Source of the DNA: Spirosoma fluviale
GTDB taxonomy: Bacteria > Bacteroidota > Bacteroidia > Cytophagales > Spirosomataceae
Length of the DNA: 64,000 nucleotides
Direction: 5' to 3'
Assembly (NCBI RefSeq): GCF_900230225.1
Contig: NZ_OCNH01000002.1
Coordinates: forward strand, 807,844-871,843
Below are positions 1-8,647 of this stretch, one piece after another. Position 1 is the stretch's first letter. Each line of letters begins with the position of its first letter. Both the position numbers and the translations under genes were made by a program. Below the pieces are notes generated by a model. The model had not been told where the DNA came from and searched no databases. It worked only from the letters and a program-made list of their open reading frames with translations.

Positions 1-537
1 GCCGCCCGCCGGGTCGCCGGAGTTCTGGGTAATTTGCGCTCCCGGCACTTTGCCTTGCAGCGCGTTGATTAACCCGCCCGTGCCGGTCTGCGTCAACTCT
101 TGCCCTTTGATGGTCGTAATCGCATTACCAAACTGCCGACGCGGTCCCGACAGGGTCGATGCGGCTACAATGACTTCATCAAGCGTCTGGTTTTCTTCGG
201 CCAATGTTGCATTGACGACGACTGATTCCTGATTGCCTAAGTTGACAATTTGATCCTTAGATGTGTAGCCTATTGATGAAAAGGTTAGTGAGTAGGAGCC
301 GGGAGCAACCGTAACGCCCAGCGTGTATGAGCCGTCGGCAATCGACGTAGTGCCGAGTTGTGTGCCGCGCAATAGAGCCGTCACACCGGGAATACCCTGG
401 CCGTTGCTGTCCGTAACGCGTCCCTTGAGTGTATAGCGAGTGCTTTGCGCAAAAACATTCGTACAAAGCAACAGGATCAGCCAAAGCATCCATAAGGAAT
501 GCGTTCGTTGGCCACTGATAGAGTACCTGTTTAACAT
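1..537 (-). CDS. SusC/RagA-like TonB-linked outer-membrane receptor, N-terminal part
   Basis: The frame runs from an ATG at 537 to the window edge without a stop, giving 179 residues of a larger protein. A signal peptide (hydrophobic WMLWLILLLCTNVFAQ) is followed by a carboxypeptidase-regulatory-like domain (TLKGRVTDSNGQGIPGV, then a GSYTL..GSYSLTFSSIGY pattern) at about residues 38-115, then the start of the plug domain (LDEVIVAAST, ITTIKGQEL, LQGKVPGAQI). That order is typical of SusC-type receptors, which import glycans or peptides with a SusD lipoprotein and TonB. The partner and substrate are outside the window. The next gene on the right is divergent, so this gene has its own upstream region at 538-661. 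Confidence 0.85.
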   Translation of the reverse strand, partial: MLNRYSISGQRTHSLWMLWLILLLCTNVFAQSTRYTLKGRVTDSNGQGIPGVTALLRGTQLGTTSIADGSYTLGVTVAPGSYSLTFSSIGYTSKDQIVNLGNQESVVVNATLAEENQTLDEVIVAASTLSGPRRQFGNAITTIKGQELTQTGTGGLINALQGKVPGAQITQNSGDPAGG

Positions 538-661
538 AGATGTCTAAGTTGGTAAGTAAGTGAGATTTATAAATTTTAATGGGAAATATACTCATAAATA
601 AAATGTAGTAGGTACAAAGAGTCCATGCTTTTTACCTAAGAAATGAAATCCTAAATTTTAG

Positions 662-669
662 TAGCTTTG
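662..669 (+). promoter_or_regulatory. Promoter -7 box of the DPP4-like peptidase
   Basis: TAGCTTTG fits the Bacteroidota -7 consensus TAnnTTTG and lies 26 nt before the ATG at 696. No clear -33 TTG is seen. Its position puts the transcript start near 675-680, which argues against using the TTG at 675 as start codon. Confidence 0.5.
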
Positions 670-695
670 ACTCTTTGATAAGTTCTATATACTTC

Positions 696-2918
696 ATGAC
701 TACTAAAATGATTGTCGGATGGCTGCTTGGCGCGGCTGTCCTGTCTACTCACCTGGCAACAGCTCAGTCGGCCAAACAACCGTATACAACGCTTCAGCAG
801 GCTATTTCTTCCGGCGGGCAGCTCAACGGTTCATCGGGTCCGCGCTCGGTCAACTGGATTGAAGGCGGCACTAGATTTTCCTTCATCGACGGCCAGAACA
901 CCATCAAGACGCTATCCCCGAAGGATCAAAAAGAGGAAGTCATTTTCGACGGGAGTCAACTGAAGTTTCCGGGCACCGATAAGCCTTTCGCCTACGGTTC
1001 GTTCCAATGGTCGAAAGATTCGAAGAACATCCTGTTTCAATCGAACTTCCGGCCTGTCTATCGGCGGTCGGGTATTTCCGATTATTACGTGTACGCCGTA
1101 GCCGACAAAAGCCTGAAACTCGTGGCTAAAGACGCGCAAACGGCCGAACTCGCCCCCGACGGCAGCAAAGTGGGGTATGAACGGGGCGGCAATCTGTATG
1201 TTTTCGATTTCGCCACCCAGAAGGAAACCCAACTAACCGACGACGCCAAAGCAGCTTTCTACAACGGTCGTTTCGGTTGGGCGTATGAAGAAGAGTTCGG
1301 GTTGGCGCAAGCCTGGGACTGGTCGCCGGATAGCAGGTTTATTGCCTTCTGGCAGTCCGACGAGCGGCAGGTGCCCATCTATAAACTGACGGATTACAAA
1401 GGTTTCGACGAGAAATTTGATTCACTACCTTATCCGCGCGTTGGCGACAAAAACCCAACGGTTCGGATTGGCGTCATTGAAATCGCCAATAAGGCAAAGC
1501 AGTGGATGAAGGTGGAATTAGGGGACGGCTATATTCCCCGAATTTACTGGACGTCGCAGGAAGGGCAGTTAGCTCTGATGCACCTGAACCGGAAGCAGAA
1601 TCACCTTCGTCTGTTTATGGCTAACGCCCGTACAGGTGAGGCCCGGCAAATAATGGAAGAGAAATCAACCACCTGGGTCGATGTGTTCGATTTCTTCGCG
1701 GGTATCAATCACCTGATCTATTTTCCGGCGGGTGTACAGGAGTTCTACTGGGTATCGGATCGCGACGGGTTTGCGCATCTGTACCGCTACGATTATACCG
1801 GCAAACTGCTCAACGCCGTAACGAGCGGGAAGTGGGAGGTAAGCTATGTACACCACATCGACCCCAAAACGAAGAAGGTCTATTTCACCTCGACCGAGGC
1901 ATCGCCACTGGAGCGGCAGTTGTTTGTCGTTGACGTTGATGGCAAAAACAAGCGTCGGTTAACGACCGTAGCGGGCAAGCACACGGTCAACTTTTCGCCC
2001 AATGGTCAGTATTTCATCGACCGTTATTCAAACGTGTCGACGCCAACGCAGGTTGAATTGCGCGACACCAAAGGGCAGTTGATCAAAGCGCTGGAAACCA
2101 ACAAAAAGGTGTCGGATTATATTGCCAGCCATGAGTACTCACCCAAGGAGTTGACCCATTTCACCACAACCGATGGCCAGCAAGTAGATATTTCAATCAT
2201 CAAGCCCATTAATTTCGATCCAACCAAAAAGTACCCAATCGTGATGGACATTTACGGCGGACCGGGGGCGCAGTCGGTATATAACGAGTTTGCTACCACA
2301 GGCTGGCACCAGTGGCTGGCGCAAACGGGTTACATTGTCGTTGGTGTCAATAACCGGGGCAGTGGTGGCTACGGCCGCGAGTTTGAGAAAGTCGTCTACG
2401 AAAAGCTGGGCAAATACGAGAGTATGGACTTTGCCGAAGCAGCCGCTTATCTGGCTAAGCAGCCCTGGGTCGATGCCAACCGTATGGCGATTCGGGGGCA
2501 TAGCTACGGTGGGTATATGAGCAGCTATACCATGCTGACCCATCCTGGTGTTTTCAAAGTGTCGCTGGTAGGCGCTCCCGTAACGGATTGGCGGCTGTAC
2601 GACTCTATTTACACAGAACGCTACATGGGCCTGATCCCCGAAAACGAAGAGAAATACAAAGCCAGTGCCGTGACATCTTACGCCAAAAATCTGGCCGGGA
2701 AAATGTTTATAGCGCACTCGACGATGGACGAGAACGTACACGTTCGGAACACCTTCCAACTAATGAACGCGCTTGAAGATGCCGGTAAAGACGCCGACCT
2801 CCGCATTTACCCACCCGGTGCGCATGGGGTAGCTTACAGTTCAGGTACGCAATTGCTCTTATATCAGCAATACACAACTTATTTGGAAACGAATTTGAAA
2901 GGGAGTCCTGTAAATTAA
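696..2918 (+). CDS. Prolyl oligopeptidase family S9, dipeptidyl peptidase IV-like
   Basis: Predicted exported serine peptidase of 740 residues that would remove N-terminal dipeptides, often after proline. After a signal peptide (MIVGWLLGAAVLSTHLATAQ) comes a long beta-propeller region with the double-Glu segment WAYEEEFG, which in DPP4 binds the free substrate N-terminus. The C-terminal alpha/beta-hydrolase has the nucleophile in GHSYGGY (Ser603 counting from 696), an Asp in STMDENVHV and a His in PPGAHGV, so the triad is complete. The open frame extends to a TTG at 675, but the -7 box at 662-669 makes the ATG at 696 (or 708) the better start. A hairpin terminator follows, so the gene is probably monocistronic. 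Whether it is a di- or tripeptidyl peptidase cannot be told from sequence. Confidence 0.9.
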   Translation: MTTKMIVGWLLGAAVLSTHLATAQSAKQPYTTLQQAISSGGQLNGSSGPRSVNWIEGGTRFSFIDGQNTIKTLSPKDQKEEVIFDGSQLKFPGTDKPFAYGSFQWSKDSKNILFQSNFRPVYRRSGISDYYVYAVADKSLKLVAKDAQTAELAPDGSKVGYERGGNLYVFDFATQKETQLTDDAKAAFYNGRFGWAYEEEFGLAQAWDWSPDSRFIAFWQSDERQVPIYKLTDYKGFDEKFDSLPYPRVGDKNPTVRIGVIEIANKAKQWMKVELGDGYIPRIYWTSQEGQLALMHLNRKQNHLRLFMANARTGEARQIMEEKSTTWVDVFDFFAGINHLIYFPAGVQEFYWVSDRDGFAHLYRYDYTGKLLNAVTSGKWEVSYVHHIDPKTKKVYFTSTEASPLERQLFVVDVDGKNKRRLTTVAGKHTVNFSPNGQYFIDRYSNVSTPTQVELRDTKGQLIKALETNKKVSDYIASHEYSPKELTHFTTTDGQQVDISIIKPINFDPTKKYPIVMDIYGGPGAQSVYNEFATTGWHQWLAQTGYIVVGVNNRGSGGYGREFEKVVYEKLGKYESMDFAEAAAYLAKQPWVDANRMAIRGHSYGGYMSSYTMLTHPGVFKVSLVGAPVTDWRLYDSIYTERYMGLIPENEEKYKASAVTSYAKNLAGKMFIAHSTMDENVHVRNTFQLMNALEDAGKDADLRIYPPGAHGVAYSSGTQLLLYQQYTTYLETNLKGSPVN

Positions 2919-2932
2919 AATAGGGTTAAAAT

Positions 2933-2967
2933 AAAAAAGCCCGGCTACTAAATAGCCGGGCTTTTTT
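2933..2967 (+). terminator. Intrinsic terminator after the S9 peptidase
   Basis: A 9-bp stem (GCCCGGCTA, 2939-2947, with 2953-2961) and 5-nt loop is flanked by an A run before and a T run after, so it may work in both directions. Confidence 0.85.
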
Positions 2968-3149
2968 ATTTACATAATTCGCTGATTACATTCTGTCTAT
3001 CAGCAAATTATACTTATCTAGGTATTTTCTATGGTTTTTATGGGATAAATACTTATCTATTTGACTGATGAACATATCTGTTTGGTGCTAGTTTGACAGT
3101 ACAGAATTGCTTTTGAGTTCGTAATCTTACTACACAACAATCAATTGTT

Positions 3150-3470
3150 ATGAAAAAAATAATCATCGCTGCCTCTGCCTGCGCTCTGCTGGCAACAGCT
3201 CAACCCACCTATGCCCAAGCCGTTCAGGAAGGAAAGGCTGCCAAAAAAGAGATGAAGGCCGAGAAGAAAGTGGCTAAGGCGCAGGAGTACAAAATGGAAG
3301 CCAGAACTCACAAAGGTCTGGAAGTCAAAGGGATTTCGGATCCTAAAACCCGGATGGCCAAAGCGGATAAGAAAATGGAGAAGGCAGAGAAGAAAATGCT
3401 GAAAGGCGAAGCCAAGGAGTTGAAAGCCGTTGCCAAAGAAAAAACAAAACAGGCGGCTGGTGTAAACTAG
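3150..3470 (+). CDS. Small secreted Lys/Ala/Glu-rich protein of unknown function
   Basis: A 106-residue protein that I do not recognise. It starts with a clear signal peptide (MKKIIIAASACALLATAQPTYAQA); the rest is highly charged and dominated by Lys, Ala and Glu, with repeated KAEKK/KADKK-like words (KMEKAEKKMLKGEAKELKAVAKE). This composition predicts one long amphipathic helix and a very basic protein, most likely periplasmic or surface-located. It stands alone between the DPP4-type gene and convergent ruvA, with a terminator on each side. Because low-complexity charged frames can be spurious, the evidence for a real gene rests on the signal peptide, the ATG and the closely following terminator. 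Confidence 0.65.
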   Translation: MKKIIIAASACALLATAQPTYAQAVQEGKAAKKEMKAEKKVAKAQEYKMEARTHKGLEVKGISDPKTRMAKADKKMEKAEKKMLKGEAKELKAVAKEKTKQAAGVN

Positions 3471-3525
3471 AAGCCCTTTTAAAGTGCACAGAATACATTT
3501 TCATTTACCCATTCACTTACACACC

Positions 3526-3563
3526 AAAGCGGAGGAAAGCAGCAATGCCGTCCTCCGCTTTTT
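3526..3563. terminator. Bidirectional terminator between the Lys-rich gene and ruvA
   Basis: Perfect 11-bp stem AAAGCGGAGGA (3526-3536) with 3551-3561, 14-nt loop, T run after it. It sits between two convergent genes and could stop both transcripts. Confidence 0.75.
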
Positions 3564-3584
3564 ATGTTAGTTATACCTAGACAT

Positions 3585-4181
3585 TTAAGGCTGGCGCAGC
3601 GCCCGCCGGATTACATCTTCAACGCTGAGAGTCGGCTCGGCTCGCAAGGCGTCGTCTACACTCTTTTCGGCTGTTGGTTTGGGGAAACCGAGGGCAACCA
3701 GCGCAGCCAGCGATTCCTCCCGAATAGGATTAGCCGCTGCTTGTTGGCGATAAGACGGCCCATCGGGTACAACACCAGCCCGTTTCATTTTATCTCGTAA
3801 TTCGAGAATGATCCGTTGGGCCGTTTTTGCCCCGATGCCTTTAATCGCCTGTACGGCCCGGACATTTTCACCGAGAATGGCCAGCCGTAAATCACCCGGC
3901 TGCATGGCCGACAGCATACCCAAAGCTGTGTTTGGGCCAACGCCTGATACGCCAATCAAGTCCAGAAATAAGCTCTTCTCATCGGCATTGGCAAAGCCAT
4001 ATAACGCCTGAGAATCTTCCCGAAATAAGTGATGAATAAAGAGTTTAATCCGGTCGCCACCACCGGGCAACACTGCGTATGTCTGGAGTGATATATGTAC
4101 TGAGTAGCCGACTCCATGTACGTCGATGATGACATGGGTAGCTTCTTTATAGGACAGAGTTCCGTCTAAATAAGCAATCAT
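3585..4181 (-). CDS. ruvA: Holliday junction branch migration protein RuvA
   Basis: 198 residues, the usual length for RuvA. The protein tetramer binds the Holliday junction and loads the RuvB motor for branch migration in recombination repair. The N-terminal OB-fold domain (about 1-62, with HGVGYSVHIS) is followed by two helix-hairpin-helix motifs (LIGVSGVGPNTALGML near 75-90; IKGIGAKTAQRIILEL near 112-127) and a C-terminal RuvB-contacting domain (EESLAALVALGF..KSVDDAL) after a linker. No ruvB or ruvC is next to it. The upstream neighbour on the same strand (mltD-like) is separated by a terminator, so ruvA probably has its own promoter, which I could not place. Confidence 0.95.
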   Translation of the reverse strand: MIAYLDGTLSYKEATHVIIDVHGVGYSVHISLQTYAVLPGGGDRIKLFIHHLFREDSQALYGFANADEKSLFLDLIGVSGVGPNTALGMLSAMQPGDLRLAILGENVRAVQAIKGIGAKTAQRIILELRDKMKRAGVVPDGPSYRQQAAANPIREESLAALVALGFPKPTAEKSVDDALRAEPTLSVEDVIRRALRQP

Positions 4182-4233
4182 TCGTTAGCTGGAAAAGCTT
4201 GTTTTTAAGGTAGTTATGTTAAAGTAAAGATAC

Positions 4234-4269
4234 GAAAAACCCACGACTTTCCGGGAGAAATGTCGTGGG
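4234..4269 (-). terminator. Terminator of the mltD-like gene
   Basis: Stem CCCACGAC (4240-4247) with GTCGTGGG (4262-4269); on the minus strand the hairpin is followed by five Ts (4235-4239). Confidence 0.75.
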
Positions 4270-4293
4270 TGTATGTTATTGTAGGATAGTTAC

Positions 4294-5910
4294 TTACCCA
4301 ACAATGAGTTTCTGGCCGGGTCGCAATGAATTGCTTCGAATGTGGTTCATTCGTTTAAGCTGGTCGATGGTCAGGTCGTACCGCTGAACGATGTTCCAGA
4401 GCGTATCGCCACTTTGTACACGATGGTACCGGGGCTTGTAGTGCTTCGACTTCGCCAGTACTTCGGCTTTTTTGCGGCTTTTTGCGGTTCCCTGATCGGC
4501 CAGTCGCTCGGCCCGGGTTTCGGCTACTTCTTTCAGGATAACCAGCTTTTGCCCCCGCCGGATGCTGGTAGACCGTAAATGATTCCAGCGTTTTAAATCA
4601 TAAAGTTCGACGTTGTAACGGTCGGCAATTTGCAGTAGGTTATCACCTTTCTTAACAACGTATGTCTGTTTGCGGGGCTTGCGCAACACCACTGTTTCGA
4701 TGTCCTCTTCGGGTTCATCGGCTGATGAAGCATCGGCGAGTCTTGTCTCATCCTTTACCCGGTCAGTCTGCGTTTCTTCCAGACTGATACGTGCCAGTGG
4801 GTTTCGGCCTAGTTCATTCCATGCGCCCACTGAATCGCTGCCATATCGAACATTTTCAGCACTTGCCAGCAGAATATGATCCATAACGTTTGGACGTCGG
4901 CTTGCCGAGTCTAAGATCGATCGTCTGCGACTGGCGAAATAGCTGTACTGTTCCCGAGGTACCCGGAGTGGGTAATGGTTTGTGTATTCTGGTAAAATGG
5001 TCGTTGTGATAGCCGGATTCATCTTTTGCAGATCAGCCAGCGGCATGTTGCTGTGCTTGGCAAACGTTTCGAGGTTGAAGTAGCCACTCACATGAACGGT
5101 ATCATGCGGGATGGGGTATTCGTACTTTTCGGCCACAATACCGTGATCATTGGCGTAGTTCATCAGGTAGGTGAACGCTACAAACTGTGGTACGTATCCA
5201 CGAGTTTCTTTCGGCAGAGCATCGTAAATAGTGTAGAAGGAATCACCCCCCGACCGGCGCATGGCGCGTTTAACCGCATTGGGGCCACAGTTATAGGCGG
5301 CCATAGCCAACTCCCAGTCGCCAAAGATGTTGTATAGATCGCGAAGGTATTTACAGGCCGCTTCCGTTGCTTTAACGGGGTCCATACGCTCATCGACAAA
5401 ATCGTCCTGATACAGGCGTAAATCGCGCCCGGTACCGGGCATAATCTGCCATAAGCCTCCGGCACCAGCCCGAGAAATAGCCCGTGGATTCAGAGCCGAC
5501 TCGACAATTGACAGGTATTTGAATTCGTCGGGGAGGCCATACTGCGCCAGTACGCGCTCATAAAGCGGGAAAAAAAGAGGCATTCGCTCCAGCATCGTTT
5601 TAGTGGTACTGGCTTTGCGGAACGTGAAATAATCCACATAAGCCTGTACGGCCTTGTGGTAGTTCAGGGGAATGGATTTTTGCAGCTTCGCCAATCGCTC
5701 ACGTAACAGACTGTCGGGCACCGTTGGTACGGCAGCAATAGTATCTTTCTTTACGATCGTACTGTCCTGATGAATCGTCGTCTCAGTCTGGCCTGGCGCG
5801 GTTCGGCCTTTACTGGTCAACGCCGGATTGGCACGGGTTCCTATTGTCAGGCCAACCAGCACCGCACTTAACAGCCCCATCTTTTGGAGGCTACGGTTCA
5901 GATAGTTCAT
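4294..5910 (-). CDS. mltD: Lytic murein transglycosylase with two LysM domains (MltD-type)
   Basis: 538-residue predicted periplasmic enzyme that cleaves the MurNAc-GlcNAc bond of peptidoglycan to give 1,6-anhydro ends. A hydrophobic N-terminal segment (MGLLSAVLVGLTIGTRA) acts as signal or anchor. The SLT domain lies at about 105-260 with the catalytic Glu137 in YLSIVESALNP, then AGAGGLWQIMPGTG and the AMAAYNCGPNAV motif. Two LysM peptidoglycan-binding repeats follow, at about 413-457 (VKKGDNLLQIADRYNVE) and 492-538 (VQSGDTLWNIVQRYDLT), joined by a basic Lys/Arg-rich linker. This is the MltD architecture, though no lipobox Cys is seen. It is transcribed alone. Confidence 0.9.
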   Translation of the reverse strand: MNYLNRSLQKMGLLSAVLVGLTIGTRANPALTSKGRTAPGQTETTIHQDSTIVKKDTIAAVPTVPDSLLRERLAKLQKSIPLNYHKAVQAYVDYFTFRKASTTKTMLERMPLFFPLYERVLAQYGLPDEFKYLSIVESALNPRAISRAGAGGLWQIMPGTGRDLRLYQDDFVDERMDPVKATEAACKYLRDLYNIFGDWELAMAAYNCGPNAVKRAMRRSGGDSFYTIYDALPKETRGYVPQFVAFTYLMNYANDHGIVAEKYEYPIPHDTVHVSGYFNLETFAKHSNMPLADLQKMNPAITTTILPEYTNHYPLRVPREQYSYFASRRRSILDSASRRPNVMDHILLASAENVRYGSDSVGAWNELGRNPLARISLEETQTDRVKDETRLADASSADEPEEDIETVVLRKPRKQTYVVKKGDNLLQIADRYNVELYDLKRWNHLRSTSIRRGQKLVILKEVAETRAERLADQGTAKSRKKAEVLAKSKHYKPRYHRVQSGDTLWNIVQRYDLTIDQLKRMNHIRSNSLRPGQKLIVG

Positions 5911-5960
5911 ATAGGTTTCGTTCAGTTACGTTTGTTAGGGTTGATGATTGAGATAGGGTG

Positions 5961-6033
5961 TATGATGTATGATGTATGATATATGGTGTATGCGGGGGCT
6001 CTTGCTTAAATACATCATACATCCTACATCATA
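5961..6033. repeat. Long inverted repeat between gatA and the mltD-like gene (element 1)
   Basis: Arms 5961-5984 and 6010-6033 (24 nt, 2 mismatches) enclose a 25-nt loop. The left arm consists of TATGATG-type tandem words. The right arm overlaps the gatA stop codon at 6029-6031, so the last gatA codons are part of the hairpin. It shares its build, but not its sequence, with five other elements in this window. Confidence 0.8.
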
Positions 6034-7477
6034 TAGTGTACATATTTCTTGCTAACGCTACCAAAGCTCCCTCAGCAAAGGGCGGAGCCATCAGTTGTAC
6101 CCCAATTGGCAGGCCGTTGGCATCCGTTCCGGCGGGAATGGATATGGCCGGATAACCAACTACGTTGGCCTGCACCGTAAAAATATCGGCGAGGTACATT
6201 TGCAGTGGGTCATCGCTGGCGCTTCCTCCGGTCTTTTCACCCAGGCGAAAGGCCGGTGTTGGTGTGGTTGGTGATAATAAAAAATCGTACTGCTCAAAAA
6301 GCTGTTCGGCTTCCTGACGAATCAGTCGGCGAACCTGCTGCGCTTTAGTATAGTACGCATCATAGTAGCTGGCACTTAACGCAAATGTGCCCAGCAGGAT
6401 GCGTTTACGAACTTCAGCACCGAACCCTTCTGTGCGGCTTTTTTTGTACAACGACAAAAGGTCCATTGCTGGTGTGTCGTTGGATAGACTTCTGTAACCG
6501 TATCGCACGCCGTCAAAACGAGACAGGTTGGAGGAAGCCTCGGCCGTAGTTAGAATATAGTACGTTGGAAGCAGGTACTTAATAAGCGATATATCAACGG
6601 GTTCTACCGAATGACCTGCGGCCCGGAGGGTATCAATCTTCGCTTGGGTTGCCTCCCGAATGGATTGATCGACTCCTGTGCTTTCGATTCCATCCCGCAG
6701 GTAAGCAATACGAAGCGGTCGGTCAGGTAAAGTTGCCTGACTATACGCCGAAACGGGCTGGCTCGAAACGGTACTGTCGAACGCATCGGGTCCGGCCATA
6801 ATTTCGAGCAAAAGAGCGGCATCCTCAACGGTATTGGCTATCGGACCGATGCAATCGAAGGAAGAAGCATAAGCGATCAGGCCCCACCGGCTGATGCGCC
6901 CGTACGTTGGTTTAAGGCCCACAACCCCACAAAACGCGGCTGGCTGACGAACCGAGCCGCCCGTATCGGAACCAATGCTGGCCAGACAAAGTCCCGCCTG
7001 CACCGCTACCGCCGACCCGCCACTCGACCCGCCCGGTACGCGGCTGGTATCCGCAGCGTTAAGGACAGGGCCAAAGGATGAATTTTCATTCGATGAGCCC
7101 ATCGCGAACTCATCGCAGTTTTGCCGACCGATGATGATAACGTCTTCATCGAGCAGGCGTTGTATGGCGGTGGCTGTAAACTGGGCCGTAAAATTATCGA
7201 GAATCTTGCTGCCCGCCCGAACCCCGTGGCCGGTGTAGCTCAGAACATCTTTTATGCCGATGACCATACCAGCCAGTCGACCGGCTGTTCCGGCGGCTAG
7301 TTTCTGGTCTATAGCTTCAGCCTGTTGACGGGCTTCGCTGGTATATACTTCGGTGAATGCGTTGAGATGACTGTTCTCGTCGATGCGAGCGAGGTATTGC
7401 TCTACCAGTTGCTGGCAGGTAAGAGAGCCGTTAGCAAGGTCGGCCTGAACGGTGGAGAAGTTACGGTATAGTGTCAA
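6029..7477 (-). CDS. gatA: Aspartyl/glutamyl-tRNA amidotransferase subunit A
   Basis: 482-residue amidase-signature protein, the glutaminase subunit of GatCAB. It releases ammonia from glutamine so that Glu-tRNA(Gln) and/or Asp-tRNA(Asn) can be amidated. The Ser-cisSer-Lys triad is visible: Lys76 in VIGIKDVLS, Ser151 in PGGSSGGS and Ser175 in GSDTGGSVRQP, with spacings equal to those of characterised GatA enzymes. GRQNCDEFAMGSSNENS and GLKPTYGRISRWGLIAYASS are strongly GatA-like, which separates it from the exported amidase at 48.8 kb. gatB and gatC are not next to it. The 3' end runs into a long inverted repeat. Confidence 0.95.
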   Translation of the reverse strand: MTLYRNFSTVQADLANGSLTCQQLVEQYLARIDENSHLNAFTEVYTSEARQQAEAIDQKLAAGTAGRLAGMVIGIKDVLSYTGHGVRAGSKILDNFTAQFTATAIQRLLDEDVIIIGRQNCDEFAMGSSNENSSFGPVLNAADTSRVPGGSSGGSAVAVQAGLCLASIGSDTGGSVRQPAAFCGVVGLKPTYGRISRWGLIAYASSFDCIGPIANTVEDAALLLEIMAGPDAFDSTVSSQPVSAYSQATLPDRPLRIAYLRDGIESTGVDQSIREATQAKIDTLRAAGHSVEPVDISLIKYLLPTYYILTTAEASSNLSRFDGVRYGYRSLSNDTPAMDLLSLYKKSRTEGFGAEVRKRILLGTFALSASYYDAYYTKAQQVRRLIRQEAEQLFEQYDFLLSPTTPTPAFRLGEKTGGSASDDPLQMYLADIFTVQANVVGYPAISIPAGTDANGLPIGVQLMAPPFAEGALVALARNMYTI

Positions 7478-7512
7478 AATAGAGGATACGAGTTGAAAAC
7501 CCTATAAAGCAG

Positions 7513-7561
7513 AAACAGACAATTAAGCGGCTCCGGTTTGGGGCAGCTCAATTGTCTGTTT
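7513..7561 (-). terminator. Putative terminator after the tatA-like gene
   Basis: Perfect 12-bp inverted repeat (7513-7524 with 7550-7561) in the gap between the tatA-like gene and gatA. The loop is long (25 nt) and the T run on the minus strand is weak, so the call is tentative. Confidence 0.45.
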
Positions 7562-7575
7562 ATAAATGAAGCGGA

Positions 7576-7779
7576 TTATTTCTCCGACTCTTTCAGACCT
7601 TCTTCGATATTTTCGCGAACGTCTTTGGTAGCGTCTTTGAATTCTTTGATGCCTTTACCAAGTCCCCGTGCGAGTTCGGGAATCTTTTTAGCGCCAAACA
7701 ACAGGAGCAATGCCAGGAAGATAAAAATCATTTCCTGACCGCCCAAACCCATAAATGCCAAAATGTTTGCCGAAATCAT
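7576..7779 (-). CDS. tatA: Twin-arginine translocase subunit TatA/E
   Basis: 67-residue membrane protein. One transmembrane helix (GGQEMIFIFLALLLLFGAKKIPELARGLG) runs into the hallmark FGAKKIPELARGLGKGIKEFK amphipathic helix, then a charged tail. TatA oligomers form the pore that exports folded proteins with twin-arginine signals. The ATG at 7779 adds nine residues before an alternative ATG at 7752 (MGLGGQEM), either of which could be used. tatC is not adjacent, as is common in Bacteroidota. A promoter with good -7 and -33 boxes lies just upstream. Confidence 0.9.
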   Translation of the reverse strand: MISANILAFMGLGGQEMIFIFLALLLLFGAKKIPELARGLGKGIKEFKDATKDVRENIEEGLKESEK

Positions 7780-7802
7780 GTTTCCTGGGATTTGAATGTA
7801 TG

Positions 7803-7829
7803 CAAAATTAACAAAACTCTCTCGTACAA
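7803..7829 (-). promoter_or_regulatory. Promoter of the tatA-like gene
   Basis: On the minus strand TAATTTTG (7803-7810) matches TAnnTTTG, with TTG (7827-7829) 16 nt upstream. It lies 24 nt before the ATG at 7779. Confidence 0.55.
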
Positions 7830-7993
7830 TCTATTAAAAGTCGGTGAAACTTACGCAGCAATCGTCCGTTTGGTTTCGTGACTACTGTTTAAAGTTGTAT
7901 CCGGGAACCGGATAGTTGCCTTGTGAATGTTCCCGGTACCAGGCGAGTGCAACGCTGGTGTAAACCTTAAACGGGGAATTTGCCCCTTTTTAC

Positions 7994-8455
7994 TCACCCA
8001 ATCTTAATAGTTTTGACCGGCTGGGTTGTCATTTCCCCCGTACCGGCCGTCGTTTGTTCCCACTGGCGGAACTTCTCAATATCATCTTTTATACCGCTGA
8101 ACAGCCACAGCATCAGCGCTATATCGTCCGTTAAGCCCACGATCGGCAGGAAGTCGGGCAGGATGTCAATGGGCGACACAAAATAAATAAGTACAGCAAT
8201 GACACGGATCAGTGTTTTCCAGGGTAACTGGCGGTACTCGCCCGATGCATAGGCTTTTAACAGGCGCGTTACAATGCCCAGTTGCTCACGAAAGACGGCT
8301 ATGTTACTGCCCGACAAGCCACCACTCTTGTTCAGGGCATCCCGAATTAACTGGTAGAGACTACGGGAGTTACGGGCGTAGCGAACCGCGCCTACATTGG
8401 CCCGTTTAAAGAAAATAGAGGTTAAAATCCGCGAAATAAGACTTTTGTTTGCCAT
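7994..8455 (-). CDS. DUF1232 (YkvA-like) membrane protein
   Basis: 153 residues. The core LPWKTLIRVIAVLIYFVSPIDILPDFLPIVGLTDDIALMLWLF (about residues 79-122) is the DUF1232 signature: a membrane helix, then the conserved SPIDILPD and GLTDD segments. The N-terminal half is basic and soluble-looking. The molecular function of this family is unknown. It is transcribed toward the tatA-like gene but is separated from it by more than 200 nt that carry the tatA promoter, and it is divergent from mdh. Confidence 0.85.
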   Translation of the reverse strand: MANKSLISRILTSIFFKRANVGAVRYARNSRSLYQLIRDALNKSGGLSGSNIAVFREQLGIVTRLLKAYASGEYRQLPWKTLIRVIAVLIYFVSPIDILPDFLPIVGLTDDIALMLWLFSGIKDDIEKFRQWEQTTAGTGEMTTQPVKTIKIG

Positions 8456-8585
8456 TGTTATTCGTGTGGTTCGTGCCGGCAGCTAACCGGCAACGCAAAT
8501 TATAGTGAATGTTTAACAAAAATAATTCACTGAATAATTAATAAACGTTGGAACGCATTATAAGTTTTAATTGGCGCATTGTGGT

Positions 8586-8612
8586 TTGTCTTGATGGTGA
8601 GACGTACTTTTG
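8586..8612 (+). promoter_or_regulatory. Promoter of mdh
   Basis: TACTTTTG (8605-8612) fits TAnnTTTG exactly; TTG at 8586-8588 lies 16 nt upstream. The box ends 35 nt before the ATG of mdh. Confidence 0.6.
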
Positions 8613-8647
8613 CGGACGTTTGTTAACCCTTTAATTCCGAATACTGT

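Noticed and set aside
257..595. Minus-strand frame of 112 residues at the left edge
   Set aside because: It overlaps the SusC-like gene in another frame; the SusC frame has clear domain text, this one none.
675..695. TTG start for the S9 peptidase
   Set aside because: It lies directly at the expected transcript start set by the -7 box at 662-669; the ATG at 696 gives a normal signal peptide.
5950..6040. Tandem TATGATG words as a CRISPR array or microsatellite
   Set aside because: The repeats are only about 7-10 nt, have no spacers, and are explained as one arm of an inverted repeat.
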